Below, one piece after another: positions 56,753-64,000 of a stretch of DNA of 64,000 bases (the stretch's first letter is position 1; every line of letters starts with the position of its first letter). This DNA is from Legionella sheltonii. Its GTDB lineage: Bacteria; Pseudomonadota; Gammaproteobacteria; Legionellales; Legionellaceae. The stretch spans positions 1 to 64,000 of the forward strand of contig NZ_JAPHOQ010000018.1 of the NCBI RefSeq assembly GCF_026191355.1. The letters are read 5' to 3'. A model generated the notes under the pieces. The model searched no databases and was not told where the DNA came from. It saw only the letters and a program-made list of their open reading frames with translations. The position numbers and the translations under genes were made by a program.

Positions 56753-57232
56753 ATGATACGTACATTACCAAGAACAATTATTTTGACTATGCTGTGCTCA
56801 GGGATTTTAAGCAAATCAGCATTGGCACACGCTCATCATGAAACAAGCTCAGTAGGAAGTCCAGGGAATGCAGCAAAAGCCACAAAAACGATTCAAGTGA
56901 CTGCTTCGGATAACATGCGTTTTAACTTTTCACAAAAACTAAAACTTCATGATGGTGACATTATAAGCTTTCAAGTAACCAATATTGGAAAAGTACCTCA
57001 TGAATTCTCGATTGGCGATGAAAAGGAGCAAAAAGCACATCAAGAAATGATGCGCGCAATGCCAGGCATGGTCCATGAAGACGGTAATACAATTACCGTT
57101 AATCCTGGTGAAACGAAAACATTAACATGGAAATTTAAATCGAATCCAAAACATGAGGTTGTATTTGCCTGTAATATCCCGGGGCATTTTGAAGCCGGCA
57201 TGTACAAAAAAGCAACGGTTGCGACTACTTAA
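56753..57232 (+). CDS. Periplasmic cupredoxin
   Basis: The 159-aa precursor has a signal peptide (TIILTMLCSGILSKSALA) and a His-rich mature start (HAHHETS). A plastocyanin-like fold follows with type 1 copper ligands: His in VPHEFSIG, then Cys, His and Met in CNIPGHFEAGM. An insert rich in Met (HQEMMRAMPGMVHED) may hold extra copper. It probably serves as a copper carrier or electron donor in the periplasm and fits with the Cu(I) ATPase elsewhere in the window. The transcript likely ends at the hairpin 57245-57266. Confidence 0.88.
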   Translation: MIRTLPRTIILTMLCSGILSKSALAHAHHETSSVGSPGNAAKATKTIQVTASDNMRFNFSQKLKLHDGDIISFQVTNIGKVPHEFSIGDEKEQKAHQEMMRAMPGMVHEDGNTITVNPGETKTLTWKFKSNPKHEVVFACNIPGHFEAGMYKKATVATT

Positions 57233-57244
57233 TATAAATCTCTA

Positions 57245-57266
57245 AGTCCCCAAGGATTTGGGGACT
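57245..57266 (+). terminator. Hairpin terminator after the cupredoxin gene
   Basis: AGTCCCCAA-GGAT-TTGGGGACT is a perfect 9-bp stem with a 4-nt loop, 13 bases after the stop codon, followed by CGTATTGTATCT, a modest T-rich tail. Confidence 0.7.
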
Positions 57267-57496
57267 CGTATTGTATCTATTGAAAAAATATTCGGTAAAA
57301 CCCGAACTCTTACCAATTTTTGATGCGGACTTGCAAAAGGAAAAGAAATTATCTGACTTTTTGCGAAAGAATTTATTAGCATAATTTAAAGTATAAATAG
57401 CCTAGGAATTCCTGCAGCCTAGAACTGAGAGACAGACGCACAATTTAAAATAATTTAAGATTTTTTAGTGCAGTGCTTTATACAATAGTTGCCAAA

Positions 57497-58912
57497 TTAT
57501 GTTTTAATTTTACGCGCCACTCCGGTTTTAATGGCTGCCTGTTTCACAGCTTGAGCCACCCTCTTTACCACCGTCGTATCAAAAACACTAGGAACAATAT
57601 AACTACAGCTTAAATACTGTTCCTCTATAGAGTTTGCTATAGCATATGCTGCAGCGAGCTTCATTTCCTCATTAATCTCAGTAGCCATACAATCCAGTGC
57701 TCCTCTGAAAATACCAGGGAAGCAGAGTACATTATTAATTTGATTCGGATAATCACTTCGCCCTGTTGCGACAATGGCCGCATATTTTTTGGCATCTTCA
57801 GGCATTATTTCGGGTATGGGATTAGCCATTGCAAAAACAATTGCATCTTGATTCATTTTTTTTATGTCTTTCGCATCAATCACGCCAGGTTTCGAAACAC
57901 CAATAAATACATCTGCGCCCTTTATCGCATCATGTACGGTACCTTTCTCAAGATTAGGATTTGTATGTTCCGCATACCACCGATGGACTGGACTTAACCC
58001 GGGCTTCCCGGCATAGAGCACCCCTTCACAATCACAGCCAATAATATTTTTTACTCCTAAGTTGAGTAACATTTTGGTACATGCCGTCCCAGCAGCCCCA
58101 ATACCAACGACAACTACTTTAATCTGTTCCAATTGCTTCTTAACCAATTTGAGCGAATTAATCATTGCAGCAGCCAGCACTACTGCTGTGCCATGTTGAT
58201 CATCATGAAATACCGGGATATTCAATTCTTTCTTGAGTCGCTCCTCCACTTCAAAACAACGAGGTGCAGAAATATCTTCTAAATTAATTCCACCAAATAT
58301 TGGAGCAATATTCTTTATAGTAGCAACGATTTCATCCACATTTTGGGTATTCAAACAAATAGGAAACGCATCGACATTTGCAAATTCTTTAAATAATAAG
58401 GCTTTCCCTTCCATGACAGGAATGGCAGCATAAGGCCCCATATTTCCCAAACCTAATACTGCAGTCCCGTCAGAGACTACCGCGACTGTATTTTTTTTAA
58501 TTGTTAGATTAAAGACATCTTCTGGCTTTTTATAAATCGCCGTGCAAATTCGCGCCACCCCTGGGGTATAGGCAATGGACAGATCGTCACGTGTCTTTAA
58601 TGGAATACGACTTTTAATTTCAATTTTTCCGCCTAGATGAGCCAGAAAAGTTCGATCAGACACGTGAATCACTTCTAAATTAGGGATGGTGCGCAGTAGT
58701 TCGACGATTATTTCTGCATGTTTGGTGCCACAGGTGTAAATGGTAATATCACGTATCTGGGCATCTGTTTCAACACGAACGATATCAATCGCACCAATTT
58801 GCCCACCTTCTTTTTCGATAGCAGCTGCTAATTTACCAAAAGTGCCAGGAGCATTTTTTATGCGAACTCGCATAGTAATGCTATTCGAGGCAGAACACTT
58901 TTGATTTCTCAT
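57497..58912 (-). CDS. Malic enzyme with N-terminal ACT domain
   Basis: Malic enzyme decarboxylates malate to pyruvate with NAD(P). The 471-aa protein begins with an ACT domain (residues ~12-85, MRVRIKNAPGTFGKLAAAI) for allosteric control. The catalytic domain follows (SIAYTPGVARICTAI, SDGTAVLGLGNMG, metal-binding IPVFHDDQHGTAV) and the nucleotide site VVVGIGAAGTACTKML. There is no phosphotransacetylase extension. The ATG at 58912 follows AAGGAG. Cofactor preference cannot be read with confidence. Confidence 0.92.
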   Translation of the reverse strand: MRNQKCSASNSITMRVRIKNAPGTFGKLAAAIEKEGGQIGAIDIVRVETDAQIRDITIYTCGTKHAEIIVELLRTIPNLEVIHVSDRTFLAHLGGKIEIKSRIPLKTRDDLSIAYTPGVARICTAIYKKPEDVFNLTIKKNTVAVVSDGTAVLGLGNMGPYAAIPVMEGKALLFKEFANVDAFPICLNTQNVDEIVATIKNIAPIFGGINLEDISAPRCFEVEERLKKELNIPVFHDDQHGTAVVLAAAMINSLKLVKKQLEQIKVVVVGIGAAGTACTKMLLNLGVKNIIGCDCEGVLYAGKPGLSPVHRWYAEHTNPNLEKGTVHDAIKGADVFIGVSKPGVIDAKDIKKMNQDAIVFAMANPIPEIMPEDAKKYAAIVATGRSDYPNQINNVLCFPGIFRGALDCMATEINEEMKLAAAYAIANSIEEQYLSCSYIVPSVFDTTVVKRVAQAVKQAAIKTGVARKIKT

Positions 58913-58967
58913 AGCAGCTCCTTATCCCATATTTTAAAATGAACTCCTAAATTTTTTCTTTAAAAAC

Positions 58968-59177
58968 TTAAGTATAGTCGTTGCCACCATCCTCATTGGT
59001 TGAATTGATAAACTCCAGATCCATTGGTTTTCCAGGAATTGTTCGATTTTCACTAGCCCACTCACCTAAATCAATGAGTTTACATCGGTCGGAACAAAAT
59101 GGCTTAAACGGGTTTTCTGGATACCAGGTATTTTGTTTCCCGCAGGTAGGGCAGATAATTTTTTGATGGTTATTCAT
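58968..59177 (-). CDS. yacG: DNA gyrase inhibitor YacG
   Basis: The 69-aa zinc protein has the YacG motif CPTCGKQN...[14 protein letters not shown] (Cys-x2-Cys-x15-Cys-x3-Cys) and a disordered acidic C-terminus. YacG binds GyrB and inhibits DNA gyrase. The ATG at 59177 gives the normal family length. A longer frame from 59222 lacks a ribosome site. It stands between the malic enzyme and the 1221-aa effector candidate, without the usual coaE or zapD neighbours. Confidence 0.85.
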   Translation of the reverse strand: MNNHQKIICPTCGKQNTWYPENPFKPFCSDRCKLIDLGEWASENRTIPGKPMDLEFINSTNEDGGNDYT

Positions 59178-59427
59178 AACAGTCTTCGTTAATTGATGTA
59201 GTACGGAGTATGCGACATACAACCCGTGATTTTCAACTCAGCTCTTACATCTATAAGTATAGTACTTGGCTCAATTTTTCATGGATATGAAAAATTCATA
59301 TTCTGTAGGTTGAAGTTCGTGCGTTCGATCGAAATATCGATGCTCAAAAAAACAACCATGTCTTTATTTTTGCAACAAGAGAGTCTTGTTTGTTACCATA
59401 GTGGCAATTTAATTTAAGTTTAAAAAA

Positions 59428-62400
59428 ATGTCTGATAAGAAATTCGATATTCTTTCGTGCACCATTGATGAGGATCAAATGGTAGTTGCCAAACAATGGG
59501 CTGATACCTTTATATATAATTCAAAAGATGATGTTGCAGTAAATATGACTCAGCTCTTACTGGCTTGTTTGGCTTGCGGTGACTTCAAGACTCGTTCTTA
59601 TCTATCCAAGTCATCTAAATTGCAAGCTCCGTCAGATCAATTAACCATCGCTGATTATGTATCCCATGCAAGCCGCATTATTCTTGACTATCAAGAGCTC
59701 AATGGATCGAATAGGAAAGAATTATTAGATTATTTCCCTGCTCCAGACTCACAAAATACTGTTTTTTCCCGCTCAGCCACTCATAATGTGACTCGCGGTA
59801 TTGATGGTTCAGTGGTTGAAGGTAAAGGGGTTCTTCTGGGAATTATGGGACAATTACCCGTAATGATTAAAACACCCCTGGATTTTGGTATTAATATTGC
59901 CATGGGTGGCATGGGAAAAACGAATTTTTATGGAAAAAAAATAGCAAACAATGGATGCAGTGGCCATTTTTATTTTCACCGTAATGATAACCATAGCCTG
60001 CTTCTACTGGGATTGGAACAAACAGCACCTTCAGCCTCCGCCTTAGAATTCCTGTTAGGAACTAAAAAAGATCCTGATGAGGTACAACAAAATCACGATC
60101 AATTTGGTCAAGGTCATTCCTTAAAAGGAGCTTCTGACACATATACTGCTGCCGGTTCTTTATATTTTAGCGACCCTGTTTATCAAGCAAAACTTCTATT
60201 AGAAAAAGGCGTTTTTCCACCAGATAAATATGGCGCAATGCGAGTCACGATTACTGACGAAAATTGGCCATATATCAAGCAATTTTTAGATCAATTAAAA
60301 AAAGCGAGTCTTGAAGATGAAAGTCATCAAAAGCAATTGTTAGATTTACTATTAAGCAAACCTAAAACAGCAACCCCTGATCAAGGAGAGTGCCTAAGTT
60401 ATATTGCGCTTGATTTCGATAGTTATTTGAAACGTGTTTATCACGTTTTTATTACAGCAAGTCAATTGGATGCTGAAAATCAACTAACTCTCTTTAATTT
60501 ACAATCTCAATTATTAGCGACGATTAAAAAGTTGCAACAAGGACATATTGAGCAATATGAAATCTTTAACGATCAGATTACTCAAATCATTCAAACAAAA
60601 AATACGCCACCTGAATACCAACAGGCTATTCTTCGTATTCAAAAGTTATTTGAATTGCAACTTAAAATTGATCCAATACTGAAGCAAACCCATGAGGAAC
60701 TCTTATTAAAAAATCTATACGATGATTTACATGAAGAAAGCAAAATTCTCCTGGAAAAACTGTTAGGAATTCAAAAGCATTTCCAAGAGCTATCTCATGA
60801 AAAGCAGACAGAGTCACTAACCCACTTTCTCCAGCAAATTGACATGCACATTAAGGAGCTGCAAAAATCATTCTCCACTTTTCCAGTAGAGATTGATTTA
60901 TCTTCAAGTTGGGTAATGTGTGATTATCCTGTTTCCATCACCACGAACTCTATTGAGCAATTAAACAAAATCATTGAACGCGCTAAATTATTTACGAAAC
61001 CCATCGCATTAACAGGCAAAGATGCAATGACTTTCCCTGATCTCATCTCAAGCTGGGAAGAGCAACTCCTACCTTTTGCTCAAATCAATCTTATTGATTA
61101 TGCAAAATTAAACCTGAACGATTTAGCGCAACAATTTAATGATTATGTGGATGCTTTAGCACAACAATCAGAGCTATTTAACTTTTGGGAACATCAGCCC
61201 TCTCAAACAACAAATATCTTAGCTGACTTCTTCATGAAACAACCCGAATTTGAACTCGGGCAAACTCTTGTTGGACAATACCGTGAAAGTACGCTCCTGA
61301 AGCGCTTATTTTCTTTAGATCTTGCAAATCTTAGTCCATCGGGTTTTAAAGCCTATGAAGATCTTAATGCAGAATATAAGAAACATCACCCTAATTCATA
61401 CTGGTGCCAAGTCAACGAACTTCTTACAGCAGGCTCTGATGTACTACTTATGCTTCGTGCTTTAAAAATCCAACAGACCACTAAGTCTTCCTGGGAAGAT
61501 ATGAGCGCTACAGTCACTTTATTTCAAGAGGCTGTACTGCGATTTAAAAAAGCGAATGACGAGCTACAACGTTTCCGCAGTACTTTTCAGAAATCTTCTG
61601 TTGAAGTATTTGAAAGTCCTTTTTTCTACTCCATTAATGATGAAACACTGCAACAGATGAATGGGGTGCAACTTGCTACTATATGCCTGGAAGAACTGAA
61701 TGCGACCTCACCGAGTATTTTGGTGAACCGCATCATGAAGGATCAAGCACTGTGGCAAACTATAGATCAAGGATTGCAAAATGAAGCATTTACCAAGCAT
61801 AAAGATGTCGAGAATAAAATCATCACGTTGCGTCAAATCCGACATTTTTGGGAATTAGTCCAGCAATTTAAGGAACATTCTGATCTGGAAGCAAAGAAGG
61901 ACTTTTTTGCGAAACTGCAGAATGCAACGACAGAATCTAAGTCTATCTTTGGAGCTGCTGAAACGATTGAAAATGCGCAAATGGAGCTGCAACAACTGCA
62001 GGAATACGTGCAGCAACGACTTAATTTAGCAAAAGAGGAAAATAAACCCGCTGCACTGCACTTATTGGAAGAAAAATATAATAGGCTTCCAGAACATGAG
62101 CGAAATCACTATGCCTCCCAATTGTCTCAAGTAAAAAAAGAGATTTATCAATTTTATCTGGGGCAAATCAATTTATCGCAGAATATTGAAGAGAGAAAAA
62201 AGATATTTCTTATCTTAAATCAATTATTTGTGAAACTGCCTCTTGATATACAAAAACAATTCCAGGAAGAACATCAAACCCGACAAATAGAAGATATTTT
62301 GTATGGGCTATATGACCGCTTAAAAAAAACCATCTCAGTGGCTGATAAGAAAAGAGTATTCGATGATCCTATTTTTTCGAAAACTATAGAGGATTTTGAA

Positions 62401-63093
62401 AGTTTAACTAGTACATTAACCTCTGAGGATGCTCAAAAAACGCATAAACAATTGATACGTGACCAAAGACTTTATGAAAAGCTTCTTGAAACTCAGGTCA
62501 TTAGCCAAGAGTCCTTAGTTGAACCTATAGATAAACTTTTAACGCAGTTCGAACCAATTTTAGACAAAATTGCCGCCTCTCTTCAAAGCCAATTAATAGG
62601 CGCAGCGCTCCATGATGCCATTTTTCGACAACTAATTCTGAAAAAAATAGAAGATAAAAAACTCTCCTCTGTAGTGATCCATGATTTGCTCATTCTAAAG
62701 ACGTTTCGCGATAAAAAAATGAAACTCAGCAAAGAGCAAGGATATGGAAACGAATATGATCAATCCATCAATCAATTTTATGAAAAAGCATTGAACATAC
62801 GCTTATCAGGCCTCCCCATACAAAAACAAGCCGATGATTTAATGAAGGCGGCCAAAGATGAATTTAGTCATCGTCACAATACGCGCCGACTGATTGCTGA
62901 TATTGCGATGATAATTACGGGTATAGGACTTTTTGCAGGATTCGCGCGTTTAGCCGCAGGAAAAACTTTCTTTTTTAGCAGTGCAAAAACAGATAGAGAA
63001 ATTGAGTTAAAAAATCAATGGCTTTGCGACTACCAACAGGTGCAACCTAAGGATGAAAATGAGGTTCCTTTACTTGCCGCTCCTGCTGCTTAA
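59428..63093 (+). CDS. 1221-aa effector candidate with C-terminal membrane segment
   Basis: No named family is recognised. Residues ~100-290 form a glycine-rich globular region (GKGVLLGIMGQLPVMIK, DFGINIAMGGMGKTNFYGKK, FYFHRNDNHSLLLLGLE). The central ~800 residues are helical and Gln/Leu/Glu-rich with coiled-coil character. Near residue 1160 there is a membrane segment (IADIAMIITGIGLFAGFARLAAG) followed by a short polar tail. This design (soluble body, C-terminal anchor) fits effectors that sit on host membranes. There is no good ribosome site before the ATG at 59428. A hairpin follows at 63171-63199. Function is unknown. Confidence 0.72.
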   Translation: MSDKKFDILSCTIDEDQMVVAKQWADTFIYNSKDDVAVNMTQLLLACLACGDFKTRSYLSKSSKLQAPSDQLTIADYVSHASRIILDYQELNGSNRKELLDYFPAPDSQNTVFSRSATHNVTRGIDGSVVEGKGVLLGIMGQLPVMIKTPLDFGINIAMGGMGKTNFYGKKIANNGCSGHFYFHRNDNHSLLLLGLEQTAPSASALEFLLGTKKDPDEVQQNHDQFGQGHSLKGASDTYTAAGSLYFSDPVYQAKLLLEKGVFPPDKYGAMRVTITDENWPYIKQFLDQLKKASLEDESHQKQLLDLLLSKPKTATPDQGECLSYIALDFDSYLKRVYHVFITASQLDAENQLTLFNLQSQLLATIKKLQQGHIEQYEIFNDQITQIIQTKNTPPEYQQAILRIQKLFELQLKIDPILKQTHEELLLKNLYDDLHEESKILLEKLLGIQKHFQELSHEKQTESLTHFLQQIDMHIKELQKSFSTFPVEIDLSSSWVMCDYPVSITTNSIEQLNKIIERAKLFTKPIALTGKDAMTFPDLISSWEEQLLPFAQINLIDYAKLNLNDLAQQFNDYVDALAQQSELFNFWEHQPSQTTNILADFFMKQPEFELGQTLVGQYRESTLLKRLFSLDLANLSPSGFKAYEDLNAEYKKHHPNSYWCQVNELLTAGSDVLLMLRALKIQQTTKSSWEDMSATVTLFQEAVLRFKKANDELQRFRSTFQKSSVEVFESPFFYSINDETLQQMNGVQLATICLEELNATSPSILVNRIMKDQALWQTIDQGLQNEAFTKHKDVENKIITLRQIRHFWELVQQFKEHSDLEAKKDFFAKLQNATTESKSIFGAAETIENAQMELQQLQEYVQQRLNLAKEENKPAALHLLEEKYNRLPEHERNHYASQLSQVKKEIYQFYLGQINLSQNIEERKKIFLILNQLFVKLPLDIQKQFQEEHQTRQIEDILYGLYDRLKKTISVADKKRVFDDPIFSKTIEDFESLTSTLTSEDAQKTHKQLIRDQRLYEKLLETQVISQESLVEPIDKLLTQFEPILDKIAASLQSQLIGAALHDAIFRQLILKKIEDKKLSSVVIHDLLILKTFRDKKMKLSKEQGYGNEYDQSINQFYEKALNIRLSGLPIQKQADDLMKAAKDEFSHRHNTRRLIADIAMIITGIGLFAGFARLAAGKTFFFSSAKTDREIELKNQWLCDYQQVQPKDENEVPLLAAPAA

Positions 63094-63410
63094 AATTAAG
63101 ACCCAAAGGATTGCGGGGGCTAGGATCCAATGGCACTACCTTTAGAATAATATTCTTTTTTGCGTTACAAATAGGTCGGACAATTGACTGCCGACCTATG
63201 CAGCAAAACATTTTGGAAATAAATTAATTGGTTAAGCCTGCTACACAAAGTACCCTGCCGATCTCGGCTCTCACCTCAGAAATTAGAATCAAAATCGACA
63301 ATAAAAAACATTTAGATACATTGGAAAGAATTCTGAAACTATTCTATTCTTAAAAAACTTGAGTCATCGATTCAAGCAACTATTTAATTTTTTTTATAAG
63401 GATATAAACA
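63094..63410. other. Intergenic region after the 1221-aa gene
   Basis: About 317 bases with a short palindrome AGAATAATATTCT followed by six T (63144-63161), the hairpin at 63171-63199, and an AT-rich leader with a good ribosome site for the next gene. No gene is supported. Confidence 0.45.
63171..63199 (+). terminator. Hairpin downstream of the 1221-aa gene
   Basis: ATAGGTCGG and CCGACCTAT form a perfect 9-bp stem with an 11-nt loop. No T-run follows directly, so it is a possible terminator or dispersed repeat. Confidence 0.45.
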
Positions 63411-63656
63411 ATGAATGCATGGAACAGTGTAATTTTTATGAAAAGTAATAAATCGATGTCTGACATGAATGCCATGGCAAAATGGGATGGCGTGGAAAAA
63501 ATGTGGTCTACTTCAGGTGACTGGGATTGGTGCATAAAATTAGATCAAAAATCATCAACTCCTGAAAAGGCAGAGGCTTTTGTTGCTCGTATGCGTGAAG
63601 GACACTGGGCAACAGAAACCCAAACAAATTGGTGGAAAGAAGTTCCTGCAAAATAA
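63411..63656 (+). CDS. Stand-alone RAM/AsnC-ligand-binding-like small protein
   Basis: The 81-aa protein reads VIFMKSNK at the start, then GVEKMWSTSGDWDWCIKLDQKSSTPEKAEAFVARMR. This matches the strand-helix pattern G-V-x6-TGxxD of the ligand-binding domain of Lrp/AsnC regulators, but there is no DNA-binding domain. AAGGATATAAAC before the ATG is a strong ribosome site. Such stand-alone domains may bind amino acids; no partner is visible. A hairpin terminator follows. The family call is moderate. Confidence 0.6.
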   Translation: MNAWNSVIFMKSNKSMSDMNAMAKWDGVEKMWSTSGDWDWCIKLDQKSSTPEKAEAFVARMREGHWATETQTNWWKEVPAK

Positions 63657-63664
63657 ATGGTCCA

Positions 63665-63685
63665 CTCGGAGCCAAGTGCTCCGAG
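63665..63685 (+). terminator. Hairpin terminator after the RAM-like gene
   Basis: CTCGGAG-N7-CTCCGAG forms a 7-bp GC-rich stem nine bases after the stop codon. The following T-run is weak. Confidence 0.55.
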
Positions 63686-63918
63686 ACTACAAAGCATTTT
63701 AACTAGAGTCTCTTGATAACTCCTCATAGATCGACTTACATCCGCACCTCCTAACCCTACTTTCTCGAAAAGCATTAAAAAATCAAAGTGTAAAAAAATT
63801 TTACGAAAACATGCTTGGCAACACGATTTTTTATAAAAAGCATAGCAGTTCGTTAAAAATAAATTCCCTTAATAGGAAAAAAGTTTTAAATTTTAATTTT
63901 TACCCTAATCCATTCATT

Positions 63919-64000
63919 ATGAAATCAAAACTCTTTTTTTTATTATTATTTTTTGTCAATGCAGCATGCGCAGATCCATGGTTCACAGGACCTTTGCTTG
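63919..64000 (+). CDS. N-terminus of a secreted or outer-membrane protein (cut by window edge)
   Basis: The ATG at 63919 opens a frame that runs to the window end (27 codons). It starts with a classic signal peptide, KSKLFFLLLFFVNAACA, followed by DPWFTGPLL. The mature start suggests a Legionella envelope protein, but too little is present to name a family. A near-palindrome GTAAAAAAATTTTAC (63790-63804) lies about 115 bases upstream. Confidence 0.6.
   Translation, partial: MKSKLFFLLLFFVNAACADPWFTGPLL

Noticed and set aside
7366-59268. Recurring GTATAGTAC/TATAGTAC motif near 7368, 15802, 48388 and 59257
   Set aside because: Four copies of an AT-rich octamer in 64 kb is close to chance; one copy is a plausible -10 box, one has no downstream gene in the right direction.
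40800-59427. PmrA boxes upstream of the other effector candidates
   Set aside because: Only single TTAA-type half sites were seen before the 409-aa, NADAR and 1221-aa genes; no tandem element.
1-64000. tRNA, rRNA, CRISPR arrays, riboswitches, transposases
   Set aside because: Looked for by eye on both strands; none convincing.

Overview
The window looks like a chromosomal stretch of a Legionella-type gammaproteobacterium. The DNA is AT-rich. It carries several large orphan proteins typical of Dot/Icm effectors, a eukaryotic-type protein kinase, a near-consensus PmrA box in front of one effector candidate, and several families of small palindromic repeats. No tRNA, rRNA, CRISPR array or transposase was found. 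Genes cut by the window edges are present at both ends.

Layout. 1-10 kb is effector-rich: a 5'-truncated large protein, UspA, a GNAT acetyltransferase, a 982-aa protein behind a PmrA box, a LegK-like kinase and an acetyltransferase with a nuclear-localisation-like tail. 10-18 kb holds stress and metabolic genes: an FtsH paralogue, an erythromycin-esterase-family hydrolase, an alpha/beta hydrolase, an MgtC/DUF4010 membrane protein and a SerB-like/SerA-like pair. 18-23 kb has queE, a zinc ribbon protein, a DUF523 protein and a Cu(I) P-type ATPase.

23-37 kb is the most striking part: a single 11.3-kb polyketide synthase gene with three ketosynthases, no acyltransferase, a degenerate carrier domain, a dehydratase lacking its catalytic His, two ketoreductases and a C-terminal condensation domain. 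It is divergent from a two-gene operon of a SAM methyltransferase and a JmjC/cupin oxygenase. Together they look like a small biosynthetic gene cluster whose product I cannot name.

37-64 kb is mixed: a TM0106-type nuclease-helicase, an outer-membrane barrel, a quinol nitric oxide reductase with a truncated DUF488 gene behind it, an AlkA-type glycosylase, a NADAR-domain protein, an archease-RtcB RNA-ligase operon, an EamA transporter next to an AraC regulator (with a 79-bp MITE-like element between them), Hsp20, an orphan FixJ-type response regulator, a cupredoxin, an ACT-domain malic enzyme, YacG and a 1221-aa effector candidate.

How the genes fit together. NO reductase, UspA, Hsp20, the second FtsH, the copper ATPase, the cupredoxin and the FixJ-type regulator suggest a capacity to survive reactive nitrogen, copper and protein-folding stress, as met inside phagocytic hosts. 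The orphan proteins with kinase, acetyltransferase and NADAR domains suggest host-directed activities. Starts were chosen from Shine-Dalgarno matches read by eye. Family assignments rest on motifs only; no database search was run.
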